Shown: positions 7,492-16,317 of the stretch, one piece after another
Layout of the letters: the number at the start of each line of letters is the position of its first letter
Numbering within the stretch: the stretch's first letter is position 1
Assembly: GCF_025630775.1 (NCBI RefSeq)
Contig: NZ_JAOSZE010000031.1
Span: forward strand, 1 to 64,000
Direction of reading: 5' to 3'
Origin: Actinoplanes sp. KI2
Lineage (GTDB): Bacteria > Actinomycetota > Actinomycetes > Mycobacteriales > Micromonosporaceae
DNA: 64,000 nt
Notes under the pieces: model-generated
What the model saw: only the letters and a program-made list of their open reading frames with translations
Told to the model about the DNA's origin: nothing
Database searches by the model: none
Program-made: the position numbers and the translations under genes

Positions 7492-8165
7492 GGCCGCTCA
7501 TCGCGATCCCGGCGCGCTTCTCCGCGCACGCCTCGGCCCTGCGGTTCCGGGCCGAGGTCAACGCCCACAAGCTCGTCCGGGCCGTGTACGACGCGGGCGG
7601 CGAGCCGGTCACCGTCCATCCCCGGCTCCCGGCCGACGACGACGAGGTGCGCGAGCGGCTCCGGTTCGCCGGCGGCGTCCTGCTGCCCGGCGGCGGCGAC
7701 CTGGCCGCGCACTGGGCCGGCCAGCAGCCGCACCCCGGCCAGTACGACGTCGACGAGGAGCAGGACGCGTTCGACCTGGCTGTGGCCCGGGTCGCGCTGG
7801 CCGGCCGGATCCCGCTGCTGGCGATCTGCCGCGGCCTGCAGGTGGTCAACGTGGCCCGCGGCGGCGACCTGATCCAGGACCTGCCGGCCGCGCACCGCAT
7901 GGTGCACGTGGTCGGCGAGCTGACCGTCTCCTGCCACCACCATCAGGGCATCGGCCGGCCCGGCAAGGGGCTGCGGGCGACCGCGTACGCCGCGGACGGC
8001 ACGATCGAGGCCCTCGCCCTGGACGACGCTCTCCCCCCTGACGAACGTGGCGGCTGGTTCCGCGGCGTGCAGTGGCATCCGGAGGACACCGCGGACACCG
8101 ACCCGGCTCAGGCCGCGCTGTTCGAGGAGCTCATCCGGGCAGCCCGGTCTCCTCGATCGTGGTGA
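7449..8165 (+). CDS. PuuD-like gamma-glutamyl hydrolase (class I amidotransferase fold)
   Basis: A 238-residue peptidase C26 protein with the nucleophile elbow LAICRGLQ, the oxyanion-side LLPGGGD, a CHHHQ stretch, and the catalytic histidine in VQWHPED. PuuD enzymes release a gamma-glutamyl group from gamma-glutamyl-aminobutyrate; an analogous deglutamylation is expected here. The first ATG (7449) overlaps the FAH-gene stop; the second (7479) would give 228 residues and a more typical N-terminus, so the true start is uncertain. The 3' end overlaps the opposing marR gene by 35 bp. Confidence 0.88.
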   Translation: MTAPASGRPPMTARRPLIAIPARFSAHASALRFRAEVNAHKLVRAVYDAGGEPVTVHPRLPADDDEVRERLRFAGGVLLPGGGDLAAHWAGQQPHPGQYDVDEEQDAFDLAVARVALAGRIPLLAICRGLQVVNVARGGDLIQDLPAAHRMVHVVGELTVSCHHHQGIGRPGKGLRATAYAADGTIEALALDDALPPDERGGWFRGVQWHPEDTADTDPAQAALFEELIRAARSPRSW

Positions 8166-8643
8166 CGATTGCGCGCAGGTGCTGCGTCATGGCCCGGGTG
8201 TCCGGCCCGGACAGCCCGCCGACGACCTTGGTCTCGATCGCGTTGAACTTGGGGTACAGCTCCTCCATCAACGCCCGGCCCTCGGGCGTCAGGTGCAGCT
8301 CGACCAGCCGCCGGTCGTCGGTGCGGCCGCGCCGCTCGAGCCAGCCGCGCGCCTGGAGGGTCTTGGCCACCCCGGTCAGCGTGGCCTTGGAGATCGCGGC
8401 GGCCTCGGCGGCGTGCCGGGTCTCCATCCCGTCGAAGATCCAGACCACCCACAGCACCACCCAGCCGGTCCAGGTCAGGTCGTACGGCCGGAGCAGCTCG
8501 TTCCAGATGTACGACCGGACCGCGTTGGCGGCGCGGTAGATGCTCGACACGGCGTGCGCCGCCTCGAAGTCGAGGCCGAGCGACTCCACGTGCTCGCGCA
8601 TTGCGCGTTCGGTCTCGACGAGCCTTGGATGGTGGTCGGTCAT
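8131..8643 (-). CDS. MarR-family transcriptional regulator
   Basis: A 170-residue winged-helix regulator: helix-turn-helix in AAISKATLTGVAKTLQARGWLERR, wing DDRRLVELHLTPEG, and flanking dimerisation helices. The ATG at 8643 is chosen because a TACGAT -10-like hexamer lies seven bases upstream on this strand, suggesting a leaderless or near-leaderless message; a longer frame to 8709 would run through the shared operator. It sits between the ring-cleavage operon and the ligase gene, and is the obvious local regulator of both. HpaR-like repression lifted by an aromatic ligand is the expected mode, by analogy. Confidence 0.9.
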   Translation of the reverse strand: MTDHHPRLVETERAMREHVESLGLDFEAAHAVSSIYRAANAVRSYIWNELLRPYDLTWTGWVVLWVVWIFDGMETRHAAEAAAISKATLTGVAKTLQARGWLERRGRTDDRRLVELHLTPEGRALMEELYPKFNAIETKVVGGLSGPDTRAMTQHLRAIVTTIEETGLPG

Positions 8644-8660
8644 GGGAGCGATCGTAGCTA

Positions 8661-8688
8661 TTGACTTGGTCATTTGGGTCCGTACGAT
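8661..8688 (+). promoter_or_regulatory. Promoter and MarR operator of the ligase operon
   Basis: TTGACT at 8661-8666 and TACGAT at 8683-8688 with a 16-bp spacer form a good promoter for the gene at 8736. Inside it lies TTTGGGTCCGTAC (8673-8685), the same motif as at 2021-2033, plus a separate dyad TGAC-TTG-GTCA at 8662-8672. A repressor on either would block polymerase. Confidence 0.65.
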
Positions 8689-8735
8689 CGCCGGTGACGC
8701 CCGGCACAATCACCCCTTTTTGAGGAGTTGAGCCC

Positions 8736-10088
8736 ATGCTCCACGTCGACGCGCACGCCATGGAGGCCGCGCAGGCGGAGCTCACCGAGCAGAACATCGA
8801 CGTCGTACGGCTGGCGTACAGCGACCTGATCGGCGCGGAGCGCGGACGGGACCTGCTGGTACGCCACCTCGCCCGGACCGCCGGCGACGGCGTCGCGTTC
8901 TGCCGCTCGATCTACGGCACCTCCCCGATGGGCGACGTCGTGGACATCGACGGCGGCCTGTCCGCGGGCCTGCCGGACGTGCTGGCGGTGCCCGACCTGT
9001 CGACGATCCGGCCGGTGCCGTGGGAGCCCGGCGTCGCGCACGTGCTGGCCGACGTGTACAACCCGGACGGCTCACCCGCGCAGGAGAGCCCCCGCACCGT
9101 GCTGCGCCGGGTGATCGACCGGTTCGCCACCCTCGACATGCGACCGATGATCGGCCCCGAGCTCGAGTTCTACGTCATGGAGGAGGACCCGGCCGCGCCG
9201 AACGGCTGGCGGCGGTACGGCGAGGGCACCGGCAACGTGTACGTCGCCGGCCGCAAGGGCGACCCGGAGAACACCCTGCTCGCCGCGCTTCGCCAGCTGG
9301 AGAGGTTCGGCCTGGACGTGGTCGCCGCCAACCACGAGTTCGCGTCCGGCCAGTTCGAGATCAACCTGTGGCACTCGGACGCGCTGGACGCCGCCGACCG
9401 GGCGTTCCGGTTCAAGAACGCGATCCAGGAGCTGGCCCGCATCCAGGGCAGGATGGCCACCTTCATGGCCAAGCCGTTCAACGACGAGGGCGGCTCCGGC
9501 TTCCACCTCCACTTCTCCTGCTGGGGGCCGGACGGCGCGGCGCTCTTCGACGACCCGCAGGGCGAGGACGGGCTGTCCCAGATCGGCCGGTCGGCGATCG
9601 CCGGCGTGCTGGCGCACGCCCCGGCGATCACGGCGCTGCTCAACCCGACGATCAACTCGTACAAGCGGTTCGGGCCGGACACGCTCGCCCCCTGGCTGAT
9701 CGACTGGGGTCTGGACAACCGCAGCGCGATGGTCCGCATCCCGCCCGAGCGCGGCCGGGCGGCCCGCCTCGAGCTGCGGCTGGGCGACGCGTCGGCGAAC
9801 CCGTACCTGGCGATCGCGGCCCTGATGGCGGCCGCGTACCTGGGCATCCGCGACAAGCTGGAGCCGCCGGCCAAGCTGGAGGGCTACGGCTACGACGTCA
9901 GCAAGGCCGACCGGCTGCCCGGCGACCTGCCGGCCGCGATCGCCGCGCTGGAGGCCGACACCGAGCTGGCCGACCTGCTCGGGCCGCAGTTCATCGCGAC
10001 CTTCCTGGCGTACAAGCGCAACGAGCTGGAACGCTTCGGCCAGTGGGTGACCGACTGGGAATTCCGTGAGTACTCATACCATCTCTGA
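8736..10088 (+). CDS. Glutamine-synthetase-like gamma-glutamyl-amine ligase
   Basis: A 450-residue glutamine synthetase family protein. It has the N-terminal beta-grasp domain, GPELEFYVM and the ANHEFASGQFEIN metal/glutamate site, GSGFHLHFSCW, NSYKRFGPDTLAPW, and the NRSAMVRIPPERG and LELRLGDASANPYL ends. The lack of canonical GlnA adenylylation features and the catabolic context suggest a PuuA/IpuC/TdnQ-type enzyme that joins glutamate to an amine using ATP. A clear GAGGAG site lies at 8721-8726. It overlaps the following amidotransferase by 23 bp; paired GS-like and amidotransferase-like genes are also found in aniline catabolism (tdnQT/atdA1A2). Confidence 0.87.
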   Translation: MLHVDAHAMEAAQAELTEQNIDVVRLAYSDLIGAERGRDLLVRHLARTAGDGVAFCRSIYGTSPMGDVVDIDGGLSAGLPDVLAVPDLSTIRPVPWEPGVAHVLADVYNPDGSPAQESPRTVLRRVIDRFATLDMRPMIGPELEFYVMEEDPAAPNGWRRYGEGTGNVYVAGRKGDPENTLLAALRQLERFGLDVVAANHEFASGQFEINLWHSDALDAADRAFRFKNAIQELARIQGRMATFMAKPFNDEGGSGFHLHFSCWGPDGAALFDDPQGEDGLSQIGRSAIAGVLAHAPAITALLNPTINSYKRFGPDTLAPWLIDWGLDNRSAMVRIPPERGRAARLELRLGDASANPYLAIAALMAAAYLGIRDKLEPPAKLEGYGYDVSKADRLPGDLPAAIAALEADTELADLLGPQFIATFLAYKRNELERFGQWVTDWEFREYSYHL

Positions 10089-10794
10089 CACCGCTGAGCC
10101 CCGCGTTCTGGTAGTCCACCACGACCACGCCTCGCCGGCCGGGCCGGTCGCCGACCGGTTCGCGTCGCTCGGCTGGACGGTGGCCGACCATCTCGTGGTG
10201 CCGGCCGAGAGCTTCCACGCGCCGGGCGTCACCACCGCGTTCCCGGACTTCACCGGCTTCGACGCGGTGGTGGTGCTCGGCTCGCCCTGGTCGGCGTACG
10301 ACCACGCGCTGATCGGCAGCTGGGTGCGGCCCGAGATCGAGCAGCTGCGCAAGGCCGACGCGGCCGGGGTGCCGGTGCTCGGCATCTGCTTCGGCGGCCA
10401 GCTGCTCGCGGCCGCGCACGGCGGCAGCGTGACCCGCTCGGCGACCCCGGAGATCGGCTGGGCCGAGGTCGACAGCGACGACGAGTCGCTGGTGCCGGCC
10501 GGTCCGTGGTTCCAGTGGCACTACGACCGCTGGCACCTGCCGCCCGGCGCGACCGAGCTGGCCCGCAACCCGGCCGCGTCGCAGGCGTTCGTGCTGCGCC
10601 GCAACCTGGCCCTGCAGTTCCATCCGGAAGTGACCGCCGCGTCCCTGGCAGGCTGGCTGGACAACGGCGGCGCGGCCGAGGCCGCGGGCCGGGGCATCGA
10701 CGTGCAAGACCTCGTGACGCGCACCACACTGCTCGGCGCGGACGCCGGGCGGCGCGCGTTTTCCCTGGTAGACGGGTTCCTGCGGCACCTCTGA
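10066..10794 (+). CDS. Class I glutamine amidotransferase-like protein
   Basis: A 242-residue GATase1-fold protein with the nucleophile loop VLGICFGGQ, VVLGSPWSAYD on the oxyanion side, and the catalytic histidine in LQFHPEV. It is of the stand-alone GMP-synthase-amidotransferase-like type. The start is GTG at 10066, inside the ligase gene. Co-translation with a GS-like ligase suggests it hydrolyses gamma-glutamyl amides or supports ligase chemistry, as proposed for TdnT/AtdA2. It differs in sequence from the PuuD-like protein upstream, so the island holds two distinct amidotransferase-fold hydrolases. Confidence 0.83.
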   Translation: MSTHTISDTAEPRVLVVHHDHASPAGPVADRFASLGWTVADHLVVPAESFHAPGVTTAFPDFTGFDAVVVLGSPWSAYDHALIGSWVRPEIEQLRKADAAGVPVLGICFGGQLLAAAHGGSVTRSATPEIGWAEVDSDDESLVPAGPWFQWHYDRWHLPPGATELARNPAASQAFVLRRNLALQFHPEVTAASLAGWLDNGGAAEAAGRGIDVQDLVTRTTLLGADAGRRAFSLVDGFLRHL

Positions 10795-10825
10795 TACGCC
10801 GCCAGGGCGCTGTCAGCGGCGTATC
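10793..10825 (+). terminator. Perfect 10-bp hairpin after the ligase operon
   Basis: GATACGCCGC at 10793-10802 pairs perfectly with GCGGCGTATC at 10816-10825 around a 13-base loop; the left arm includes the amidotransferase stop codon. No T-tract follows, so it may end transcription poorly. The right arm overlaps the 11-bp repeats described next, so it could instead be part of that operator. Confidence 0.5.
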
Positions 10826-10865
10826 AGCGCCGTGTGCGCGCCCTGTCAGCGCCGCCCGGCAGTCT
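10810..10865 (+). promoter_or_regulatory. SARP-type 11-bp direct repeats before exporter 1
   Basis: Four consecutive 11-mers run CTGTCAGCGGC (10810), GTATCAGCGCC (10821), GTGTGCGCGCC (10832) and CTGTCAGCGCC (10843). The heptamer TGTCAGC repeats once per helical turn, the classic target layout for BTAD/SARP winged-helix regulators. The last heptamer ends 9 bp before a -10-like CAGTCT (10860-10865), with no usable -35 needed. The regulator is probably the convergent BTAD protein at 12.7-16 kb. Confidence 0.75.
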
Positions 10866-10911
10866 CCTTCCTCGAGGGCCGCACCCGGCCCGCGAGGGAG
10901 GACGACGGATC

Positions 10912-11897
<986 letters not shown>

Positions 11898-11901
<4 letters not shown>

Positions 11902-12725
11902 CCACACTTGACGTTCCCGTCCGCAACATCGTCGGCGACATCGACAAACCGCGCGGTGGCGCGCTGGCCGCGCTGGCCCGGCACAGCGTCGCGCTGGCCC
12001 GGCGAAGTCTGATCAAGACGATCCGCACGCCGGAGGCGCTGATCGACGTCACGCTCCAGCCGGTGATCTTCCTGCTGCTCTTCACCTACCTGCTCGGCGG
12101 CGCCATCTCCGGCGGCGACCGGCACGGCTACCTGCAGTTCCTGCTGCCCGGCATGCTCGCCCAGTCCCTCGCGATGGGCGGCATCGCGCTCGGCCAGAAC
12201 CTCAACGCCGACATCGAGAAGGGCGTCTTCGACCGGTTCCGGTCGCTGCCGGTGGCCCGCTCGGCGCCGCTGGTCGGTGCGGTCTCCGCGGACATCGTCC
12301 GCTACCTCACGGTCTGCCTGGTGATGCTGGGCTTCGGCATGATCATGGGCTTCCGGGTGGAGACCGGCGTCCTGCCGGCGGTCGCCGCGGTGGCGCTGTC
12401 CATCGGCTTCGGCCTGTGCTTCTGCTGGATCTCGGTCTGGGTCGGCATGCTGGTGCGCACCTCGGGCGCCGTGCAGGGCGTGATGTTCCTGCTGGTCTTC
12501 CCGCTGTCGTTCGGCAGCAACGTGTTCGTGCAGACCGACACGCTGCCCGGCTGGCTGCAGGGCTTCGTGCACGTCAACCCGATCACCCCGCTGGTCGGCA
12601 CGATCCGCGGCCTGCTGATCGGCGGCCCGGTCGCCGGTCACCTGTTCTGGACCCTGGTCTGGATGGCCGGCCTGCTGGTGGTCTTCGTGCCGCTGGCGCT
12701 GCGGGCCTACGCCCGGCGGGCCTAG
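11898..12725 (+). CDS. ABC-2 type permease, DrrB-like
   Basis: A 275-residue integral membrane subunit with six predicted helices and the ABC-2 pattern: cytoplasmic N-terminus with RRSLIKTIRTPEALID, the LLPGMLAQSLAMGG helix, the GVFDRFRSLPVARSAPL coupling loop, and a C-terminal helix pair. It forms the channel for the preceding ATPase. Substrate is unknown; relatives export antibiotics or lipids. Its TAG stop overlaps the stop of the convergent BTAD gene by 4 bp, so the two transcripts meet head-on with no spacer. Confidence 0.9.
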
Positions 12726-15700
12726 CGATCCGGCCCAGGTAGCGCCTCCTGGCGCAGCCGGGCCGGGTCCACCCGGGCCGAGGCCGTCTTCGGTTCCAAC
12801 ATCCAACCTGTTTCGTACGCCTCGGCAAAACCGTCCTCGCCCAGCGCCTCCCGGCCGCGCTGGGCGAGTTCGCGTACGTGCGGGTCGGTCCGGTCGTGGG
12901 TGCCGCGCAGCCGGGACGCCGCGCCGAGCAGCAGCGCCGCCTCGCGGTGCCGGCCGCGCGCCTCGGCCAGCGCGGCGCCGGTCACGGCTGTCATCGACAG
13001 GATCGGCATGTCCCGGCTCTCCACCGCCGCCGCGTACGCCCGCTCCAGCGCCACCGCGGCACCGGCGTCGTCCCCGAGCTTGATGCAGAGCATCGCCCGG
13101 ACGCCACCGATCAGCGCGGTGCCGTGGTCCCCGGCGAACGGCAGCCCGGCGGCCATCCCCGCCTCCGCCACCTCGACCAGCTCCCGGGCCCGGTCCAGAT
13201 CGTCCAGCCGTAGCCACAGCCCGGCCTCGAGCGCGTCGACCAGGATGATCATCTCGGACGAGCCGGACCGCATCGCCCGGTCCCGGGTCCCGCCGATCAT
13301 CTCGATCGCCGCCTCGGTCTCGCCGCGCCGCATGTACAGGTCGATCCAGCGCAGGTCGATGAAGATCTCGTCGCTGAGGCTGAGCGACCCGAACTCGCGG
13401 GCCATCGACCGGGCCCGGCTCAGGTCGGTCAGCGCGCCGTCCAGGTCGCCGTCGTACTGCCGCAGCTGGGCCCGCATCGGCAGCGACGTCGCCAGCCCCC
13501 AGCGGTCACCGACCCGGCCGAACGCGTCCAGCGCGCCCTCCACATCGACCCGCAACTGCCCGACGTCGCCGTTGTTCTCGGCGAACTGCGCCCGGAACAT
13601 GCGGGCCAGGCCGCAGACCCACGGGTCCGGCCCGTCGATCAGCCGATCGATGATCGTCAGGGCGTCGTCGAACCTCTCCAGGAAGGCCAGCGTCATCGCG
13701 GCCAGCGCGGCGGCAAAGCCGGGCAGCTCCGGGTACCCGGTGAGCCGGTCGGCCAGCGCCCGCAGCTCGGCCTCGCGGGCCCTGTTCACCTCGTCCATCG
13801 CCGAGCCCCGGTAGCTGATCTGGTTGAGCAGCATGATCGCCTCGGCGCAGTCCCGGTCGATCGACGGCCCGCCGGGCAGGGCGAGGGCCTGCTCCAGCCA
13901 GTAGGCGGCCTCGGCGTGCCGCCCGAACATCTGCCAGTACCAGGCGAGGTTCAGCCCCAGGGCACCGGCGGCGTCGCCGTCGCCGGTCTCGATCAGGTGC
14001 CGCAGCGCCGCCAGCGCGTTGTCGTACTCGCTGCTCAGCGCGGCGATCGCGGCCAGCTGGTCCGGCCCGCGCAGCCGCGGGTCGAGCCGGGCGACCAGCT
14101 CGGCCAGGTAACCGGCCGCGAGATCCCGGGTGGTGCGCAGCGTGCCCTGTTCGGCGAGGCGCTCGATCCCGTACTCACGCAGGGTTTCCAGCATCCGATA
14201 GCGGCCGGCGTCCGCCGCCAGGTGCAACAGCGACTTGTCGACCAGGGCGGCCAGCAGCTCCGGCACCTCGGCCGCGGGCACCCGGGTGTCGGCGCAGATC
14301 GCGGTGGCCGAGGCCTCGGTGACGCCGCCGGGCAGGACGGAGACCCGTTCGGCCACCGTACGCTCGGGCTCGGTGAGCAGATCCCAGCTCCACGCGATGA
14401 CCGCGCGCAGCGTGCGGTGCCGCGGATAGGCCGTCCGGCTGCCCGTGGTGAGCAGCCGGAACCGATCGGAGAGCCCGGCGGCGAGCTCGGCCAGCGACAG
14501 CGTGCGCAACCGGGCCGCGGCCAGCTCCAGCGCCAGCGGCATGCCGTCCAGGCCGCGCACGATCCGGACCACGTCGCCCAGCGTCTCCGGGTCGACGTCG
14601 AAGCCGGGCCGGACCGCGGCGGCCCGTTCGGTGAACAACCGGACCGATGCCGTACGCCGGGCCTCCGCCACGTCGTCCGCCGGCTCGGGCAAGGTCAGCG
14701 GCCCGAGCGGCACCAGCGCCTCGCCGTCGACCGCGAGGGGCTCCCGGCTGGTGGCCAGCACCCGCAGCTGCGAGCAGCGCGGCAGCAGCGCCGCGATCAG
14801 GTACGCGACCGCGTCGATCAGGTGCTCGCAGTTGTCCACCACGAGCAGGCTCTCCCGGCTGTTGAGCTCCTCGACGAGCACGTCGACGTCGTCGCCCTCG
14901 ACCCAGATCTTGCCGGAGGTGTCGAACAGCGCCGCCCCGCGCAACCCGATCGCGGCCAGCACCGCACCGCTGACCTTGGCGGCCTCGGTGACCGCGGCGA
15001 GGTCGACCAGCCAGACGCCGTCGCGGAACTCGTGCCGGCGCCGCCGGGCCGCCTCCAGCGCGAGCCGGGTCTTGCCGGCCCCGCCCGGCCCGAGCACGGT
15101 GACCAGCCGGCCGGCGGCCAGCAGCGTGTCGATCCGGCCCAGGTCGTCGTCGCGGCCGACGAAGCTGGTGACCGGCGCGGGCAGATTGCTCCGGATCGGC
15201 CGGCTGATCGGCGCCGGCGAGTCGGCCGGCCCGGTGCTGGGCTCCGGCGTTCGCAGCATCCGCAGGTGCCGCTCGCGCAGCGCGACACCCGGGTCCACGC
15301 CGAGCCGGTCGGCGAGGGCCTCACGCACCCGCTCGAACAGCGCCAGGGCCTCGGCCTGCCGCCCCTGCGCGGCGAGCGCGTCCATCAGCAGGCCGGCCGC
15401 GCGCTCGTCCAACGGGTTCTCGGCGAGCAGCGCGGACAGCACGGTGGCGGCCGCGGCGGCCCGGCCCAGCGCGAGCTCGGCCTCGCCCAGGTCGGCCTCG
15501 GTGTCGGCGCGCTCCCGCGCGAGCCGGGTGGCGACGGCCGGCGCGACCGCGGCGATCAGGGCCGGCTCGCCGCCGGGGTGCCCGGCCCAGCAGTCCACCG
15601 CCTCGCGCAGCACCGCGATCGCGGCGCTCGGGTCGCCGGCCCGCAGCCGGTCGCGACCGTCGGCGGCGAGCCGCTCGAAGCGCAGCGCGTCCACGTCCCC

Positions 15701-15979
15701 GGCCGCCACGTCGAGCCGGTAGCCGCCGCCGTCGGTCTGGGTCACCGTGCCGGCCGCGCCGAGCATCCTGCGCAGCCGGGACACCAGCGACTGCAGGGCG
15801 TTGGCCGGGTCGGCGGGCCGCTCCTCCGGCCAGAGGGCGTCGACCAGGGCGCCCGCCTCGACCGGGCTGCCGCCGGCCAGCGCGAGCCGGGTCAGCAGGC
15901 CACGGGCGCGGGCACCGGGCACCGGCACGACCTCGTCGCCGCGAGTCACCTCGAAGGCGCCCAGCACCCGCACGCGCAT
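12722..15979 (-). CDS. BTAD-AAA-TPR transcriptional activator 1 (AfsR-like)
   Basis: A 1085-residue regulator. It starts with an OmpR-type winged helix (about residues 1-90, MRVRVLGAFEV...), then the BTAD helical domain (95-240), an NB-ARC/AAA ATPase with P-loop GPGGAGKTRLALE near residue 300, DNCEHLIDAVAYL (Walker B) and ATSREPL (sensor), and C-terminal TPR-like helices. Such proteins bind 11-bp-spaced heptamers and recruit RNA polymerase. The ATG at 15979 has GGGGAG 12 bases upstream; a GTG at 16009 would add ten residues. It is convergent with, and likely controls, the exporter pair at 10.9-12.7 kb. Unlike paralogs 2 and 3, its inter-domain linker (ICADTRVPAAEV) is not repeat-expanded. Confidence 0.92.
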   Translation of the reverse strand: MRVRVLGAFEVTRGDEVVPVPGARARGLLTRLALAGGSPVEAGALVDALWPEERPADPANALQSLVSRLRRMLGAAGTVTQTDGGGYRLDVAAGDVDALRFERLAADGRDRLRAGDPSAAIAVLREAVDCWAGHPGGEPALIAAVAPAVATRLARERADTEADLGEAELALGRAAAAATVLSALLAENPLDERAAGLLMDALAAQGRQAEALALFERVREALADRLGVDPGVALRERHLRMLRTPEPSTGPADSPAPISRPIRSNLPAPVTSFVGRDDDLGRIDTLLAAGRLVTVLGPGGAGKTRLALEAARRRRHEFRDGVWLVDLAAVTEAAKVSGAVLAAIGLRGAALFDTSGKIWVEGDDVDVLVEELNSRESLLVVDNCEHLIDAVAYLIAALLPRCSQLRVLATSREPLAVDGEALVPLGPLTLPEPADDVAEARRTASVRLFTERAAAVRPGFDVDPETLGDVVRIVRGLDGMPLALELAAARLRTLSLAELAAGLSDRFRLLTTGSRTAYPRHRTLRAVIAWSWDLLTEPERTVAERVSVLPGGVTEASATAICADTRVPAAEVPELLAALVDKSLLHLAADAGRYRMLETLREYGIERLAEQGTLRTTRDLAAGYLAELVARLDPRLRGPDQLAAIAALSSEYDNALAALRHLIETGDGDAAGALGLNLAWYWQMFGRHAEAAYWLEQALALPGGPSIDRDCAEAIMLLNQISYRGSAMDEVNRAREAELRALADRLTGYPELPGFAAALAAMTLAFLERFDDALTIIDRLIDGPDPWVCGLARMFRAQFAENNGDVGQLRVDVEGALDAFGRVGDRWGLATSLPMRAQLRQYDGDLDGALTDLSRARSMAREFGSLSLSDEIFIDLRWIDLYMRRGETEAAIEMIGGTRDRAMRSGSSEMIILVDALEAGLWLRLDDLDRARELVEVAEAGMAAGLPFAGDHGTALIGGVRAMLCIKLGDDAGAAVALERAYAAAVESRDMPILSMTAVTGAALAEARGRHREAALLLGAASRLRGTHDRTDPHVRELAQRGREALGEDGFAEAYETGWMLEPKTASARVDPARLRQEALPGPDR

Positions 15980-16317
15980 CCGCGAACCCGTCTCCCCGTG
16001 CCCCACCACAGGGCGATCCTCTCGCGCCCGCCCTCACCCGCCCAACCCGGCCCGCCGCGCGGCGCTCTCAGTGTCGTCACAGCCCACTGCCGCTATGCCG
16101 TCCTAGGAACCTGGGCTGATGCCCGGAAAGGTGTTTGCGCCCCGACTTCGAGCGCGCTGACCCGACTCGAAACGCTGTCCTAGGAACCTGGGCCGGTGCC
16201 CTGCCCGGAGACGCGACGCGGCGCCCGTTGCCGGGCGCCGCGTGCTCATGACTGATCGGGGCTGACCGTTGCCGCCGCTCCCCGTCGAGGACGGCGTGGG
16301 TCACTTCCGATCGATTC
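15980..16317. other. Gene-free region with 17-bp direct repeat
   Basis: This 338-bp gap separates the divergently transcribed side of BTAD regulator 1 from the end of the peptidase gene. It holds GTCCTAGGAACCTGGGC at 16100-16116 and again, identical, at 16177-16193 (77 bp apart), each built on the palindrome TCCTAGGA, plus the hairpin at 16216-16243. I see no supported reading frame. Confidence 0.7.
16216..16243. terminator. 12-bp stem hairpin downstream of the peptidase gene
   Basis: ACGCGGCGCCCG (16216-16227) and CGGGCGCCGCGT (16232-16243) are perfectly complementary around a TTGC loop. The position, about 75 bp past the peptidase stop on the minus strand, suits a terminator. There is no strong U-tract, as is common in high-GC actinomycetes. 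Confidence 0.6.

Noticed and set aside
13916..16183. 755-codon plus-strand frame opposite BTAD regulator 1
   Set aside because: Low-complexity Arg/Gln/Gly/Pro composition and complete overlap with a recognisable regulator.
16100..16193. Attachment-site or IS terminal repeats
   Set aside because: No integrase, transposase or tRNA gene is nearby, and the repeats are direct with only 60 bp between them.
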